Assembly (NCBI RefSeq): GCF_006345825.1
Contig: NZ_VCIX01000079.1
Coordinates: forward strand, 62,001-126,000
Direction of reading: 5' to 3'
Length of the DNA: 64,000 nucleotides
Origin: Paenibacillus paridis
Lineage (GTDB): Bacteria > Bacillota > Bacilli > Paenibacillales > Paenibacillaceae
Below, in pieces: positions 25,133-36,006 of this stretch. The position numbers and the translations under genes were made by a program. The notes beneath the pieces are model-generated. The model made no database searches. It was not told the origin of the DNA and saw only the letters and a list, made by a program, of their open reading frames with translations. Positions within the stretch are counted from its first letter, which is position 1. Each line of letters begins with the position of its first letter.

Positions 25133-26636
25133 GTGAACCGCCTCCTTCTGCAATCATCTTCATAATATTGGTTTCCGTCATGTGATCGCCGCTAATTTCG
25201 CCTACCTGCATCCGGTCGCGCAGCACGACGATCCGATCCGCGCATTCAATCATTTCTTGAAGCTCAGAGGAGATAATTAAGATCGAAAGCCCCGACTTCG
25301 CCAGATCCAATATCAGCTTGCGAATCTCGCCTTTGGAGCCAACGTCAATCCCCCTTGTCGGTTCATCGAGAATGAGCAGGCTTGGTTCCGTAGCGAGCCA
25401 CCGTGCCAAAATAACCTTCTGTTGATTGCCGCCGCTTAAATTATCGATACGCTGCTCCATGCTAGGCGTCTTGATTCGAAGCAGCTCGATAAATTTGCGC
25501 GCAATTTCCTGCTGTTTTTTTAAAGGGATATAGTTGAAAATGCCCTTTTTCGCCTGAAGCGCGAGCACAATATTTTCACGTATCGTCAGCTCGCCCACAA
25601 TGCCTGCTACTTTCCGATCCTCCGGGCAGAAGCCTACTCCCTTCCGGATGGCCTTCTTCGGATTCATCGACTGGAACGTCTCCGACCCCAGCGTCAGAAT
25701 GCCGCTGTCGGACTGGTCAATGCCAAAGATGAGATTGGCGAACTCCGAACGGCCCGATCCGAGCAAGCCAGCAAGTCCGACAACCTCTCCCTTCTTGACA
25801 GATAAGCTGACCGGTTTCACGGAACCCGCTCTCGTTAAAGCTTGGGTAGACATCGTGACTTCAGAGGTATAGCTCTGCTCCTTTTTACGATGCTCGTCCT
25901 CTTCTCTCCATTCACGGCCAATCATATTCGATACGAGACTGCTCTTGGACAGCTTGCTCGTCTCATATTCACCGACTAAAGCGCCATTGCGCAAAATCGT
26001 GATCCGATCGGTGATATCGTAAACCTGGTCCAGGAAGTGGGTGACAAACACGATTCCCATCCCCTCGTCGCGAAGCTTGCGCATGACATCGAACAATTGC
26101 TGCACCTCTTGATTGTCCAAGCTGGAGGTGGGCTCATCGAGAATAAGAACGCCACTGGACATGTCAACCGCCCTCGCAATCGCAACCATTTGCTGAATGG
26201 CGACCGAGAAATCCGACAGCGGCTGCTTCACATCCAGATTTAAATTCAACCGTTTCAGCAAGCGCTCGCTGTCCTCGTTCATCCGTTTCCAATCAATCGA
26301 GCCTCTACGCTTCGGCACGCGGCCGATATACAAATTTTCTGCCACAGACAAATTAGGGCATAAATTGATTTCCTGATACACCGTACTGATTCCGAGCATT
26401 TGCGCCTCCTGCGGCGACTTTGCCGTAATCAGTCTCCCATTTAATTTCACTACACCTTTATCCATCGCGTGCACGCCAGTCAGCACTTTTATCAAGGTAG
26501 ATTTCCCCGCGCCATTCTCGCCCATCAATGCGTGAACCTCTCCTTTTCGCAAGGTGAAGTTTACGCCGCTAAGCGCTTTAACGCCGGGAAAGGTTTTGCT
26601 TACGTCATCCATCTTCAGTAGAACGTTTCCGTTCAT
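25104..26636 (-). CDS. ytfR: ABC sugar importer ATPase, YtfR-like (two ATPase domains)
   Basis: The 510-residue product is a tandem of two nucleotide-binding domains, as usual for monosaccharide importers. Domain 1 has Walker A GENGAGKST (39-47), a signature region DFSVAIQQMVAIARA and Walker B LILDEPTSSLD. Domain 2 has a degenerate Walker A (GLLGSGRSE), signature LSGGNQQKVILARWL and Walker B LLILDEPTRGID. The degenerate second site is normal for the family. GGAAGGAG precedes the ATG. It is the first gene of the transporter set, with about 200 bases separating it from the giant hydrolase upstream. Confidence 0.92.
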   Translation of the reverse strand: MNGNVLLKMDDVSKTFPGVKALSGVNFTLRKGEVHALMGENGAGKSTLIKVLTGVHAMDKGVVKLNGRLITAKSPQEAQMLGISTVYQEINLCPNLSVAENLYIGRVPKRRGSIDWKRMNEDSERLLKRLNLNLDVKQPLSDFSVAIQQMVAIARAVDMSSGVLILDEPTSSLDNQEVQQLFDVMRKLRDEGMGIVFVTHFLDQVYDITDRITILRNGALVGEYETSKLSKSSLVSNMIGREWREEDEHRKKEQSYTSEVTMSTQALTRAGSVKPVSLSVKKGEVVGLAGLLGSGRSEFANLIFGIDQSDSGILTLGSETFQSMNPKKAIRKGVGFCPEDRKVAGIVGELTIRENIVLALQAKKGIFNYIPLKKQQEIARKFIELLRIKTPSMEQRIDNLSGGNQQKVILARWLATEPSLLILDEPTRGIDVGSKGEIRKLILDLAKSGLSILIISSELQEMIECADRIVVLRDRMQVGEISGDHMTETNIMKMIAEGGGSHEQYSQTGS

Positions 26637-26783
26637 TAGGCCACTCCTTCCTCTATGAACACTCTATTTTTATGATCAATTATCATTTTACGGATTCAAG
26701 CAGCCGTTGTATTTACACGCAAAAGCTATTTTATACATTATTCGGTCCTTTTCCTTGATCCGAAATAAGCTGAAATAAGCAAA

Positions 26784-26825
26784 TAAGCGCCGCCTCCCGC
26801 ATAGATCTGCGAGGGGCGGCGCTTA
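26784..26825 (-). terminator. Terminator-like hairpin after the giant hydrolase gene
   Basis: Arms 26784-26801 and 26808-26825 (GCGCCGCCTCCCGCA and near-complement) form a strong stem, followed on the minus strand by TTATTTG. The T-run is broken, so some read-through into the transporter genes is possible. Confidence 0.75.
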
Positions 26826-26844
26826 AAGATAACGAAGGTTTAGA

Positions 26845-29800
26845 TTAAGGAATCAGCTTAAATAGACCATAAACAATCTTGGCTGCTTCTGCTCTCGAAG
26901 CATGATCCTTTGGTGCAAAGCGGCTAGCGCCTTTACCATTAATAATGCCTGCGGCTTGCATTGCGCTGACACTCTCTGCAGCGAATGCGGCAATAGTCGA
27001 TTGATCGGCAAATGGATTCGTTTCTTCTGAAGAAGAAAGGTCTACGGCAGCAAGCTTCGATGCGCGATAGGCCATAGCGGCCATCTCTTCTCGCGTAATT
27101 TCATCATTTACGCCAAAGCTGCCATCCGTTTTGCCATTCACAACGCCAAGCGTTTGGGCTAGCGCCACGGCTTGGTAATACCATGCTTCTTGCGACACGT
27201 CGCTAAACGTGCTTGTCGCGCTGCTGTCCGTGAAGGCAAACGCGTTCATCAGCATCGTAATGAATTGAGCTCTCGTTACTTTGCTGCTCGGAGCAAACAA
27301 TTGGTTGCCGACGCCATTCACAATTTCACGAGCTGCCAATGCATGGATGCTTTCTTGCGCCCAAGCGACTTGGGAAAGATCCGTGAAAGCAGCAGGCTTG
27401 TATACAGCAGCGTATTGACCAGAATGCCCGGCTTCAAATACTGCTTTCCCTGTTTCAGCATCGAATTTGGCATGCTTAATTAGAGACAGCTTTCCTTGGT
27501 CATCGATGTAATAAATGACGACTTGATTAGGATTTTCATTCGGCAGCAGCTTATAATCAAGCGATACTTTAAGCCATTTATCGCCCAAGTCAGATTGCTT
27601 GCCTCCATTAACGCTTAGCGTAATCGCATAGACAGGCTTATCGCCGATTACGGCAGCCGCTTCGGAAGATAAACTTTGTTTGTTAACCCCGGACAAAGAG
27701 AGAGCAATGACTGCAGCTTTATCCAGTCCTGGAGCTATTGGTCCGGTCTTTAGGTTAAACGTTGTGGAACCAAACACAATCTCTACATTCTCAATTCCCT
27801 TCTGCTTGGCTGCTTCAAGCTGGCCCGCAGTCAGTGATAGAATGACTTCTTTAGCAGTATCTGCATTTTGCAGCATAATCGTCACGGACTTATTCACCGC
27901 TTGGGCAAGTACCGCTTCGAAATCCGCTTGTGCTACTTTCAGAAGCAGCTGTCCGTTTTCATTCGGCTTAATCGCAGGCAAGGTCAGTACATGACCTTCA
28001 ACCTTTGCAACCGGCTCCGGTGCAGAACCTCCTCCGCTAGGCTGCTCTCCGCCATTGCCTGGGTTTTCTGAATCCTTTTGTCCGGAAATGGTAACGGCAA
28101 TCGTATCGAAGACGGACGGACGGCCAGCGGAGACCGCTTTTACCGTAACGACCCCATCGTTCAAAGCCGTCAATAGACCCGTTTGCGAAATCGATGCTGC
28201 TTGCTCCCCGCTTTCGATCAACCATTGTACTTGTTTGTTCGTAGCGTCAATCGGAAGTACCGATGCATTCAGCTGGAGTGTGCCGCCTTTTGTCGTAATC
28301 GCAGCAGCACCGCCTTGGCCGTTGATGACAATAGATTCAACCTCAATCTCCTTGTAATTAGAAGGCATGCGCTGCGGCGTCATCGTTGGACCCCACACTT
28401 CCATTAAGTCAGGGCCGTTCGCCTGCGGAACGAATTGTACGCGGTCAATCGCAAGCTTTCTTGGCTCTGTTTGGCCAATTCCATAATGCACATGATAAAC
28501 CATAAACAATTCTTTCCCGTCAGGGGATTGCACGAGCGAGTGATGCCCTGCTCCCGGCACGAGCTCATTAGCTTTCATAATCGGATTGAACTCGTATTTG
28601 GTCCACGGCCCAGTAGGCGTAGGAGCAGTCGCATAGCCTACTCCGTAATCAGGACTTTGGAAATGGTTTCCTGAATACGTCATGTAATAAGTTCCCTTGT
28701 GTTTAATGACAAATGGGCCTTCATTAATGCTAGCGACCGGCTGCTTCTGGCTTTTCTCCCAAGCCTGCGTCGGCGCAAATACAAATTGAACCGTATCTTC
28801 TTTGATTGTTTTCATATCATCGTTCATTTCAGCAACCATAATATGGTTATCATTATTGAAACGAACAAAGTACAAATAGGTTTTCCCGTCTTCATCCGTA
28901 AAGATATGCGCGTCAATCTCAGGCGTATTCAGATGAATAGGCGCTTGTACCTCTTGAACAAAAGGTCCGAGCGGCGAATCGCTTGTGGCAACGGCGAGAC
29001 GTTCCTCAACGGCATAGTACATATAGAATGTACCGTTTTTCTCAATGACCTCCGGCGCCCAGAAGCGGTTGTTACCCCATGAATTTTTGTTTTCCAGCGC
29101 ATAACCATGCTCCTGCCAGTTAGCAAGATCCGATGACGAATACACCTTAATGCCATTTGGCATATTCGGATAATCGGCGGTATTTGTACCGTACAGGTAA
29201 TAGACGCCTTCATAGAACAACACATGCGGATCAGCAATATCAGGAAGCTGTTCCGTATTCGTATAGGTTGGGCCTGTGAGCGTTTCCGCGTAAGCGCTAA
29301 CCTTCACATTGTCAAACTGTGCTTTGGCATTAAACGTTCTAAAGCCAATGGAGCTTGTTGCAAGGTGGGTCGATTCCGCTACGTCAAACTTAGGATACGG
29401 ATTGACATTCAGCGGGTTGTCATTGATGTAAACCTGGATGTGGTCTTCACTCGCAATAATTTTAATGGTATACCATTCGTTTGCTTGAATCGGAAGATTT
29501 CTTGTTGCGAGCTCTCTCCACTTCCCGTTTGTGAAACTGCCTAAAACAGCAGACTTGTTCGCCGCATTAATGCCGACATAATAACCGTCCAATGCATCAG
29601 GGCCCACGGCCGGGTTAGAAGCTCTAAATACGAGTCCGGCTTCCGTTCCGCTAACAATCTTCACGTCCGTTTCCAACACGTAATCGGTAAAGTTCATGCT
29701 ATTCAGGATGGCTTTGTAGCCCGCTCCGCTCGATACCGTATAGGCACCCTCGCTTTCTGACCATACGCCGCCGTAAGTGCTCCATTCGGTAGGATCTAAA

Positions 29801-32800
29801 CTGGAGAAATCTTCACTGTACAGCACTTCACCCGGCTTAATCGCCCCTACTACCGTGACGGTAGCTCGCGAAGTGAAATCCCCATTTTTAGAAGTTGCCT
29901 TAATGACTGCTCTGCCTGGCGATACGCCAACAACTAATCCTGTTTCGCTTACAGTCGCAATGCTTTCATTAGAAGATGACCATGTTACATCGGACCCGCT
30001 CTTGCCTTCATTCACGAGCTGAATCTTCTCGCCAGCCTGCAAATGGGCTGATTTCGGTGCGAGATCAACGCCTCCCTCGATCGTTCTAACCGCGATATAA
30101 TCAAAAGTCGCATCGATAGGATCGTTAGGCGCAACGACATTGCTCGCGAAAAACCCGACTTTTATTGAGCTTAAGTCAACGGTCATTGCATCAGCAGCTT
30201 GAATCCATTCATAGCCGTTCCAGTAATAAGTCGTATACACATTGCCTAATTTTTTAATTTTCAGCGTGAGTGTATCGCCTCCAGGATGATTAACGAAATT
30301 AGTTGCCTTTTGGTATTTCCGGTCTATTTCGTACGCGGTTTCGATAATTTGGCCGCTAGCCCACACATGAGATAGCTTCACAAAATGGTCGGCATCCTGC
30401 CATACGATCAAGCCTGCTTGCTGATGGTTTTTGGTAACTGGGGCCGTCAGCTTCGTTACCAATTCGAAATCGCTGCCTGCCGCAACATTTTTCAAGAACA
30501 CATTATTTAATGAGTTGTTATCTTGATAAATATCCGTAGCCGTTGTTCGCAGCGTCATAAAGCCAGGGTTTTTCGTCAAGCTCCAGTTAGAAGCAAGCTC
30601 TTGGTACACCGACCAATCCTTATTCAGCTCGGGAGCATCAAAATGATCCACTATAAATGCAGAAAGATTAGGCTCCTGCGACTCAGGCAGTACGTTAACC
30701 GTGCTTTCTGCTAAAATGCTTTCATTCGCTGCGCTTACCACGCGGATTTGCGTCGTTCCCGGCTGTTTCGCAGTGATCTCAAACATTGTGCGTCCTGTCA
30801 ATGAATCCTTGCCCACAACAGCCGCTGTCGCTACATTCGGATTGGAAGAGGTAATCGTTACATTCTTATCCGAAATCATCATTGGTTTGATGGTTGAAGT
30901 AAGCGCCGTTACAGCTCCAATCGCTACATTAAGAACGGACTTATCCAAGCTAAGCGATTCAATTGGAAGCTTATTGGCAGGTTCCGCCACAAGACGTTCA
31001 AGCACGATATAGTCAATCTGAGCAAAATTCGTTTTCTTCGAAAGCCGGATTGTGTTCGATCCCGCTTCCAACGTCACATCGACGGAGGACGGATTCGTAT
31101 GGCCCCAGCCATAGTTTCTGTAAGCGATGGCTTGCCCCTTCGTTCCGTTCACGGATACGTCATGCTCGGCAATGGCACCGCCTGAGCTTCCATTCTCAGC
31201 CATGACGATCAAGCTGTATTCTCCGGCACTAGCCGCTTCGACGTTAAATTCTACAAAGTCGTTGCTTGCTGCATCGAGCTGTCCTACAACTTTCCCGCCA
31301 GAGCTGTTCTCCGATTGGACGACAGCTGCGCTGCCATGAAGCACGGCATCCTCTGCTTCATACCTATGGCGATCAATCAATGGCGTGCCGCTTGGCTGTT
31401 CCACCAGCGCATTGTAAGCAACTGGCGTGCCGAAATTCGGCGTGCCATCCGCATTCCAAGTAAATTTCTGTGCTCTTACGCTCCGATTCCCCCAGCTTCC
31501 GCCCGACTTCATGGTCGCGTGGTAAACGATCCAATCCTCTTTCCCATCAGGCGAGGTTGTAAACGTGTTATGCCCCGGTCCGAAACTCATTGGCGCTTTG
31601 GTGAATACGGGTCCGCTTTTTGTCCACGATGCGGCATTAAGCAGGTTACCGTCTGTGTTGGTAAGCATGCCTAGAGTGTACTCATCGGTCCAGCTTCCGC
31701 TTGCGGAGTATACAACGAACACCTTGCCATCCTTTTTCAATATTTCCGGTCCTTCGTTAATGTATGGCGAGCCATTCAATTCCCATGGTTTTTCAGGGGT
31801 AGAAAGCAATACTCTTGGTCCGTTTATCGTCCATGGATTGCTCATTGGCGCAATATAAAGGTTCTGCCTTACATTCGTGTTGCCTTCCCATCCTGACCAT
31901 ACAAAATACAAGGATTGGTTGTCAGCTTGCAAGACCGCGCCGTCAATTGCCCATTTGTCAGTTGAATCAGCGACTTTTCCTTTGAAAGTGTAGGTTCCTT
32001 GCGGATCCTGCGAGTTGCCTTCCAAGGCATACATACGATGGTTGTTGTTGTTTCCGTCATCCGCAGCAAAATAGATATACCATTTGCCATTAATATACTG
32101 CAGCTCCGGTGCCCAAATTTCTTTCGAGTACATCGTTCCTGCAGGCGGCGTATAAACGGTTACCCGTGGGGATGATCCGATATCTTCCAATCGTTTGGCT
32201 TTGGCAACGACAAGTGACGTGTCATTATCTGATTTTGCATAATAATAATAGCCATCCTTGAATACGATCGTCGGGTCTGCGGAGCCCGCGGGTCCCGATA
32301 CCGGTACGATCGGATTAGTAAAGGTCGTTGCGGCTTGCACCGTTACCGCTGCAGCAGCAGAGAATCCGCCATCGGCTGAAGTCACCGTAATCGTGGCCGT
32401 ACCTTCGGCTATTCCCTTTACAGTGCCATCTGTTCCGACATGGGCAATGCCTGGTTTGCTGGAGCTCCAGGTCAACTGCTGGTTCGAGGCATTTACCGGC
32501 TTAAGCGTCGCTAGCAGCGTCTCTTTTTGCCCAACCTTTACCGTAATTGCAGAAGGCGTCAAGCTCACTGATTCAACCGGTATCTCCGAATAAACCGGCA
32601 GCAACACTTGTTTCGCCAGGTTTGGCCCCGCCCATTTCACGTGCATGCTCGCATCTCCGGCAGCATGGACATACTCGATCGTCACGGCCAGTTTTTCTCC
32701 GCCTGTCAGCGCGATCGTCCCGCTCACTTCTTCTCTGCCATGTGATTGCTTGTTGATGACTTGAATGTCGTCAATCCATACTCTTGCAATGTTGTCGCTG

Positions 32801-35800
32801 TCTGCAAAAATTGTATAATTGCCTGTTGCGCCGGGCTGGATCGTCCCTGTCCACCGGATCGAGAAGTTATCCTCGCCAATGCCTACGGATGAATCAGGCG
32901 ATCCCGTCCCTCTCTCATTGCCAAGGTCGAAATCAACACGCGGGGTGATCGATTTCTTGACAGGCTGTTCGAAGTTGCTGTCTTTAAAATACTGTACGCC
33001 GAAGATCGGCAGCGTATCGTAGGCATCGCCTACCAAAGCTTTAATATCATTGACATCCCAAGGATGGCCGTCTGGATAAACAACGCCATGGAATGGCACG
33101 GCCGGCTCTTCCGTCAGCGGATTAACATCGCTTCCCCAAGGGAATCTTGTGTTATCACGGCCAATCCCGAGTGACCACATGACAAAGCCCAATCCTTTTT
33201 TGCCAAAATTGTTGACTACTCCCGGAACCGATTGCGTTAGACGATTCATGACCTCATCGGCAAGCACGCCTTGATTTGGCCCGTATCTGTCCGGATAGGT
33301 AGGGTAATCGGATTCATAGGGATGGTACGTAATGAAGTCAGAGAACGGTCCGCCCGAGAATTGGCCTCCTGTGGAGGTAACCGGAATCGTGGAGCCCGTT
33401 TCCTTAATCCAAATTCGCGAATCGTTCATTATTTGTTTCGTAACAGTGTCCATCAAGCCGCTTTCGCCATTGCTTGGCTCGTTGTAGACGTTCCACACCG
33501 CAATTCGATCATCGTTCTTAAATGCGCCTACTACCCCTTGCACGTAAGCTTTGAGCTTTTCCTTGTTAGCCGCATAATCTGCTTTCACCGTATCGCCTGG
33601 AGCTTCGACCCATTGGCTGTTATGCGCGCCGTATCTAGGTTTTGGCTGATCGCCCCAAACCGGGAAATCGCCCCAGCAATCGTCAAAAAATACGAGCTCG
33701 ACTTTAATGCCATATTGATCTGCTAAGGAAAGGAAATCTTCTAGGTTAGCTAAGAAATTCACCTGATCATTTTCCCACAATAGGTTATGCATAAATACCC
33801 TTACGAAATTAATGCCATACGTTTTGGCATAGGAGAGCTCACGATCATTAATTTCATGGTCATAGCTGCGCCATTGCTCAATTTGATTGACTGCGCTAGT
33901 CGGAACGAAGACGGCGCCTTGTACCCATGACCAGTCAAAAACAGGAAGCGTTACTGCGCCGGTGTCCGTGACCTTAATATTGTCATAGGCTGCGTCTACG
34001 AGAAACGTCCTAAGGCCGATTGCGCCTTGCGTATACGTACGGTCTACTACGCTGACTACAACCTCGTCATTGATATATACCTCGATGTTACTTCCTTCAG
34101 CAACGACCTTTAACCGGTAGACCGTATTTTGGCTAATCGGATAAGGAATGGAGGCCAGCTCTGTCCAATTGTTGTTGAACTTCCCAACCTGAACACGCCC
34201 ATTCACGGCTATACCCGCAAAGTAGCCTTTAAGGTTATCTGTACCAACCGTAGGATTGCTGACTCTGAAAAGCACACCCGCATTCTCGTCTCTTTCGCCT
34301 TTGCTTACAGAGATATCCGTTTCGTAGGTGAAATTGCTGTAATTGGTGTTATTTGCAATGGATTTGAAGCCTGAGCCTTCGCCTACTTTATATTTCCCGT
34401 CGGTCACGCTCCAAGAACCGCCATAGGTTGTCCAACCCGTTGCGTTCCCGCTGTCAAAGCCTTCATTAAAAGTTGCGGCTTTGCTCGTTAAGCTCGTCAA
34501 TTTAAAGTTATCGTAAGTAACAAGATTGTTATCATTCCAAGCTCTGAGCCCGATCTTGCCTGCTTGATACTCCGTATCCGCGAATTGATACTCCAATTTG
34601 CCATTTACATAAATGTAATAGGTTGAACCGTAGCCTACCACTTTCAAATGGTTGTTCTGGTTTGGATAAACGGCCGCGAATGATTTTGCAATTCCCGTCC
34701 AGCTTCCGCTGCCATTATTACCGGCCGCATTCATTTTCCCGACTTCAAGCGTACCGTCTGCAGCAATCCCTGCATAATAGCCGCTCATCTTATCCGCACC
34801 GTTGCCCGGATCGGCAACCCTGAATATGAAGCCGCTGTTTTGCCAGCTTGCATAAGGATTAATATCGGCCTCTACGATGAAATGCTCAGGCGATGCATCA
34901 AGCAGCGCCTTGTCGCCCCTGCTGTTCGTTACTTGGTATTTGCCGCCAACCGCTTGCCAATTCGCTGTTTGTGTACCGGTAAAGGTTGACCACTGCTGGG
35001 TAAGCCCATTGTCGAAATCATCCTTTAATTCCCCGTCGCTTCTAGCGATGACATAAGCTGCTTCCACCGTATCCGACACCGTTTCGCCTGCTTTCTCCGC
35101 ATAGGCACGAATATTCGTGACCGTCCCTACTGTAATTGGAGAAGTATAAAGGGGAGAATTCCCGTTTGGCTGACTACCGTCAGTCGTATAACGAATCGTT
35201 GCCCCAACCGATGCCGAAGTGATTGAAACCGTTTGCAACGAATCGTACTGCCCTGGCGCAATGCTGAACTCCGGTGCGGCTGTTGTCTGCTCGAAGCGCT
35301 CTCTAACGACGATATTATCTACCGTAGAGGTTCCCCACCAGGTCCGAAGCCCGATTTGGCCGCCTTCCGTAATTTGTCTGCCGTCATTATCGATTAAGTC
35401 AATCACTGGCGTGACCATGTCATTCAGGAAGACTTGAATATGGTTACCGATTGCGACCACTTTCACATGGCCTTGGTTCCACTTGACCGGAACGATCTTC
35501 AGCTCCTTCCACTCATCGCCATTACCTGTTACTCTTCCGAGCGTCATTTTCTTGTCTACCGTTAATGCCGCGTAATAGCCCGTATAGCCGTCAGCCACAT
35601 TATCCGATACGTTATTTACTCTGAAGAGCAGCCCTGTGCCATCTGAATTGATGCCTCCGATTTTCAGATCAGCTTCATATTGCACGTTTTGAAAATAAGT
35701 GCTGGATGCTACCGTTTTGGCACCGGGAGAGCCGTTAATCCGATATTGCTTTGCCGAATTCACCTCCCAAACGCCGCGATTTTGCGGATCCATGGATCCA

Positions 35801-36006
35801 TATGAGGTCCATCCCTCTGCATCCCCGTCATTAAAGTCCTCAATAAAGATGCTCTGTACTGCTGCAGCTGCTGTTAATGCTTCTGTCGCTGATTCTGCTG
35901 CTGCCATTTTTGCCGGCGGCAGGAATGAAACGAACAAACTCGCACATAGCATTAACGCCATAGCTTTGCGAAGCGATTGTTTCGCACCGATTACTGAAAT
36001 TTTCAC
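26845..36006 (-). CDS. Giant S-layer-anchored multidomain glycoside hydrolase (GH-A barrel plus two GH43 domains)
   Basis: This 3053-residue secreted enzyme starts at GTG, with AGGAGG about 10 bases upstream. Domains: signal peptide 1-37; four homologous concanavalin-like modules (50-240, 325-505, 512-682, 2058-2238); CHB_HEX_C-like 245-322; a GH5/GH-A-like TIM barrel 688-995, with probable acid/base Glu843 (YNEP) and nucleophile Glu918 (ADEVMNR); PA14-like 1001-1140; Big2-like 1144-1224; GH43 1228-1540 (Asp1244, Asp1355, Glu1418); CBM6/35-like 1547-1672; Big-like 1680-1774; DUF1349-like 1780-1977; Big2 1978-2053; second GH43 2250-2548 (Asp2259, Asp2365, Glu2429); Big2 2553-2642; a Gly/Pro linker; a beta-rich domain 2668-2870; three SLH repeats 2872-3053. 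It probably debranches and cuts arabinose-containing hemicellulose at the cell surface, feeding the adjoining importer. Substrate is inferred from GH43 and context. Confidence 0.9.
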   Translation of the reverse strand: MKISVIGAKQSLRKAMALMLCASLFVSFLPPAKMAAAESATEALTAAAAVQSIFIEDFNDGDAEGWTSYGSMDPQNRGVWEVNSAKQYRINGSPGAKTVASSTYFQNVQYEADLKIGGINSDGTGLLFRVNNVSDNVADGYTGYYAALTVDKKMTLGRVTGNGDEWKELKIVPVKWNQGHVKVVAIGNHIQVFLNDMVTPVIDLIDNDGRQITEGGQIGLRTWWGTSTVDNIVVRERFEQTTAAPEFSIAPGQYDSLQTVSITSASVGATIRYTTDGSQPNGNSPLYTSPITVGTVTNIRAYAEKAGETVSDTVEAAYVIARSDGELKDDFDNGLTQQWSTFTGTQTANWQAVGGKYQVTNSRGDKALLDASPEHFIVEADINPYASWQNSGFIFRVADPGNGADKMSGYYAGIAADGTLEVGKMNAAGNNGSGSWTGIAKSFAAVYPNQNNHLKVVGYGSTYYIYVNGKLEYQFADTEYQAGKIGLRAWNDNNLVTYDNFKLTSLTSKAATFNEGFDSGNATGWTTYGGSWSVTDGKYKVGEGSGFKSIANNTNYSNFTYETDISVSKGERDENAGVLFRVSNPTVGTDNLKGYFAGIAVNGRVQVGKFNNNWTELASIPYPISQNTVYRLKVVAEGSNIEVYINDEVVVSVVDRTYTQGAIGLRTFLVDAAYDNIKVTDTGAVTLPVFDWSWVQGAVFVPTSAVNQIEQWRSYDHEINDRELSYAKTYGINFVRVFMHNLLWENDQVNFLANLEDFLSLADQYGIKVELVFFDDCWGDFPVWGDQPKPRYGAHNSQWVEAPGDTVKADYAANKEKLKAYVQGVVGAFKNDDRIAVWNVYNEPSNGESGLMDTVTKQIMNDSRIWIKETGSTIPVTSTGGQFSGGPFSDFITYHPYESDYPTYPDRYGPNQGVLADEVMNRLTQSVPGVVNNFGKKGLGFVMWSLGIGRDNTRFPWGSDVNPLTEEPAVPFHGVVYPDGHPWDVNDIKALVGDAYDTLPIFGVQYFKDSNFEQPVKKSITPRVDFDLGNERGTGSPDSSVGIGEDNFSIRWTGTIQPGATGNYTIFADSDNIARVWIDDIQVINKQSHGREEVSGTIALTGGEKLAVTIEYVHAAGDASMHVKWAGPNLAKQVLLPVYSEIPVESVSLTPSAITVKVGQKETLLATLKPVNASNQQLTWSSSKPGIAHVGTDGTVKGIAEGTATITVTSADGGFSAAAAVTVQAATTFTNPIVPVSGPAGSADPTIVFKDGYYYYAKSDNDTSLVVAKAKRLEDIGSSPRVTVYTPPAGTMYSKEIWAPELQYINGKWYIYFAADDGNNNNHRMYALEGNSQDPQGTYTFKGKVADSTDKWAIDGAVLQADNQSLYFVWSGWEGNTNVRQNLYIAPMSNPWTINGPRVLLSTPEKPWELNGSPYINEGPEILKKDGKVFVVYSASGSWTDEYTLGMLTNTDGNLLNAASWTKSGPVFTKAPMSFGPGHNTFTTSPDGKEDWIVYHATMKSGGSWGNRSVRAQKFTWNADGTPNFGTPVAYNALVEQPSGTPLIDRHRYEAEDAVLHGSAAVVQSENSSGGKVVGQLDAASNDFVEFNVEAASAGEYSLIVMAENGSSGGAIAEHDVSVNGTKGQAIAYRNYGWGHTNPSSVDVTLEAGSNTIRLSKKTNFAQIDYIVLERLVAEPANKLPIESLSLDKSVLNVAIGAVTALTSTIKPMMISDKNVTITSSNPNVATAAVVGKDSLTGRTMFEITAKQPGTTQIRVVSAANESILAESTVNVLPESQEPNLSAFIVDHFDAPELNKDWSVYQELASNWSLTKNPGFMTLRTTATDIYQDNNSLNNVFLKNVAAGSDFELVTKLTAPVTKNHQQAGLIVWQDADHFVKLSHVWASGQIIETAYEIDRKYQKATNFVNHPGGDTLTLKIKKLGNVYTTYYWNGYEWIQAADAMTVDLSSIKVGFFASNVVAPNDPIDATFDYIAVRTIEGGVDLAPKSAHLQAGEKIQLVNEGKSGSDVTWSSSNESIATVSETGLVVGVSPGRAVIKATSKNGDFTSRATVTVVGAIKPGEVLYSEDFSSLDPTEWSTYGGVWSESEGAYTVSSGAGYKAILNSMNFTDYVLETDVKIVSGTEAGLVFRASNPAVGPDALDGYYVGINAANKSAVLGSFTNGKWRELATRNLPIQANEWYTIKIIASEDHIQVYINDNPLNVNPYPKFDVAESTHLATSSIGFRTFNAKAQFDNVKVSAYAETLTGPTYTNTEQLPDIADPHVLFYEGVYYLYGTNTADYPNMPNGIKVYSSSDLANWQEHGYALENKNSWGNNRFWAPEVIEKNGTFYMYYAVEERLAVATSDSPLGPFVQEVQAPIHLNTPEIDAHIFTDEDGKTYLYFVRFNNDNHIMVAEMNDDMKTIKEDTVQFVFAPTQAWEKSQKQPVASINEGPFVIKHKGTYYMTYSGNHFQSPDYGVGYATAPTPTGPWTKYEFNPIMKANELVPGAGHHSLVQSPDGKELFMVYHVHYGIGQTEPRKLAIDRVQFVPQANGPDLMEVWGPTMTPQRMPSNYKEIEVESIVINGQGGAAAITTKGGTLQLNASVLPIDATNKQVQWLIESGEQAASISQTGLLTALNDGVVTVKAVSAGRPSVFDTIAVTISGQKDSENPGNGGEQPSGGGSAPEPVAKVEGHVLTLPAIKPNENGQLLLKVAQADFEAVLAQAVNKSVTIMLQNADTAKEVILSLTAGQLEAAKQKGIENVEIVFGSTTFNLKTGPIAPGLDKAAVIALSLSGVNKQSLSSEAAAVIGDKPVYAITLSVNGGKQSDLGDKWLKVSLDYKLLPNENPNQVVIYYIDDQGKLSLIKHAKFDAETGKAVFEAGHSGQYAAVYKPAAFTDLSQVAWAQESIHALAAREIVNGVGNQLFAPSSKVTRAQFITMLMNAFAFTDSSATSTFSDVSQEAWYYQAVALAQTLGVVNGKTDGSFGVNDEITREEMAAMAYRASKLAAVDLSSSEETNPFADQSTIAAFAAESVSAMQAAGIINGKGASRFAPKDHASRAEAAKIVYGLFKLIP

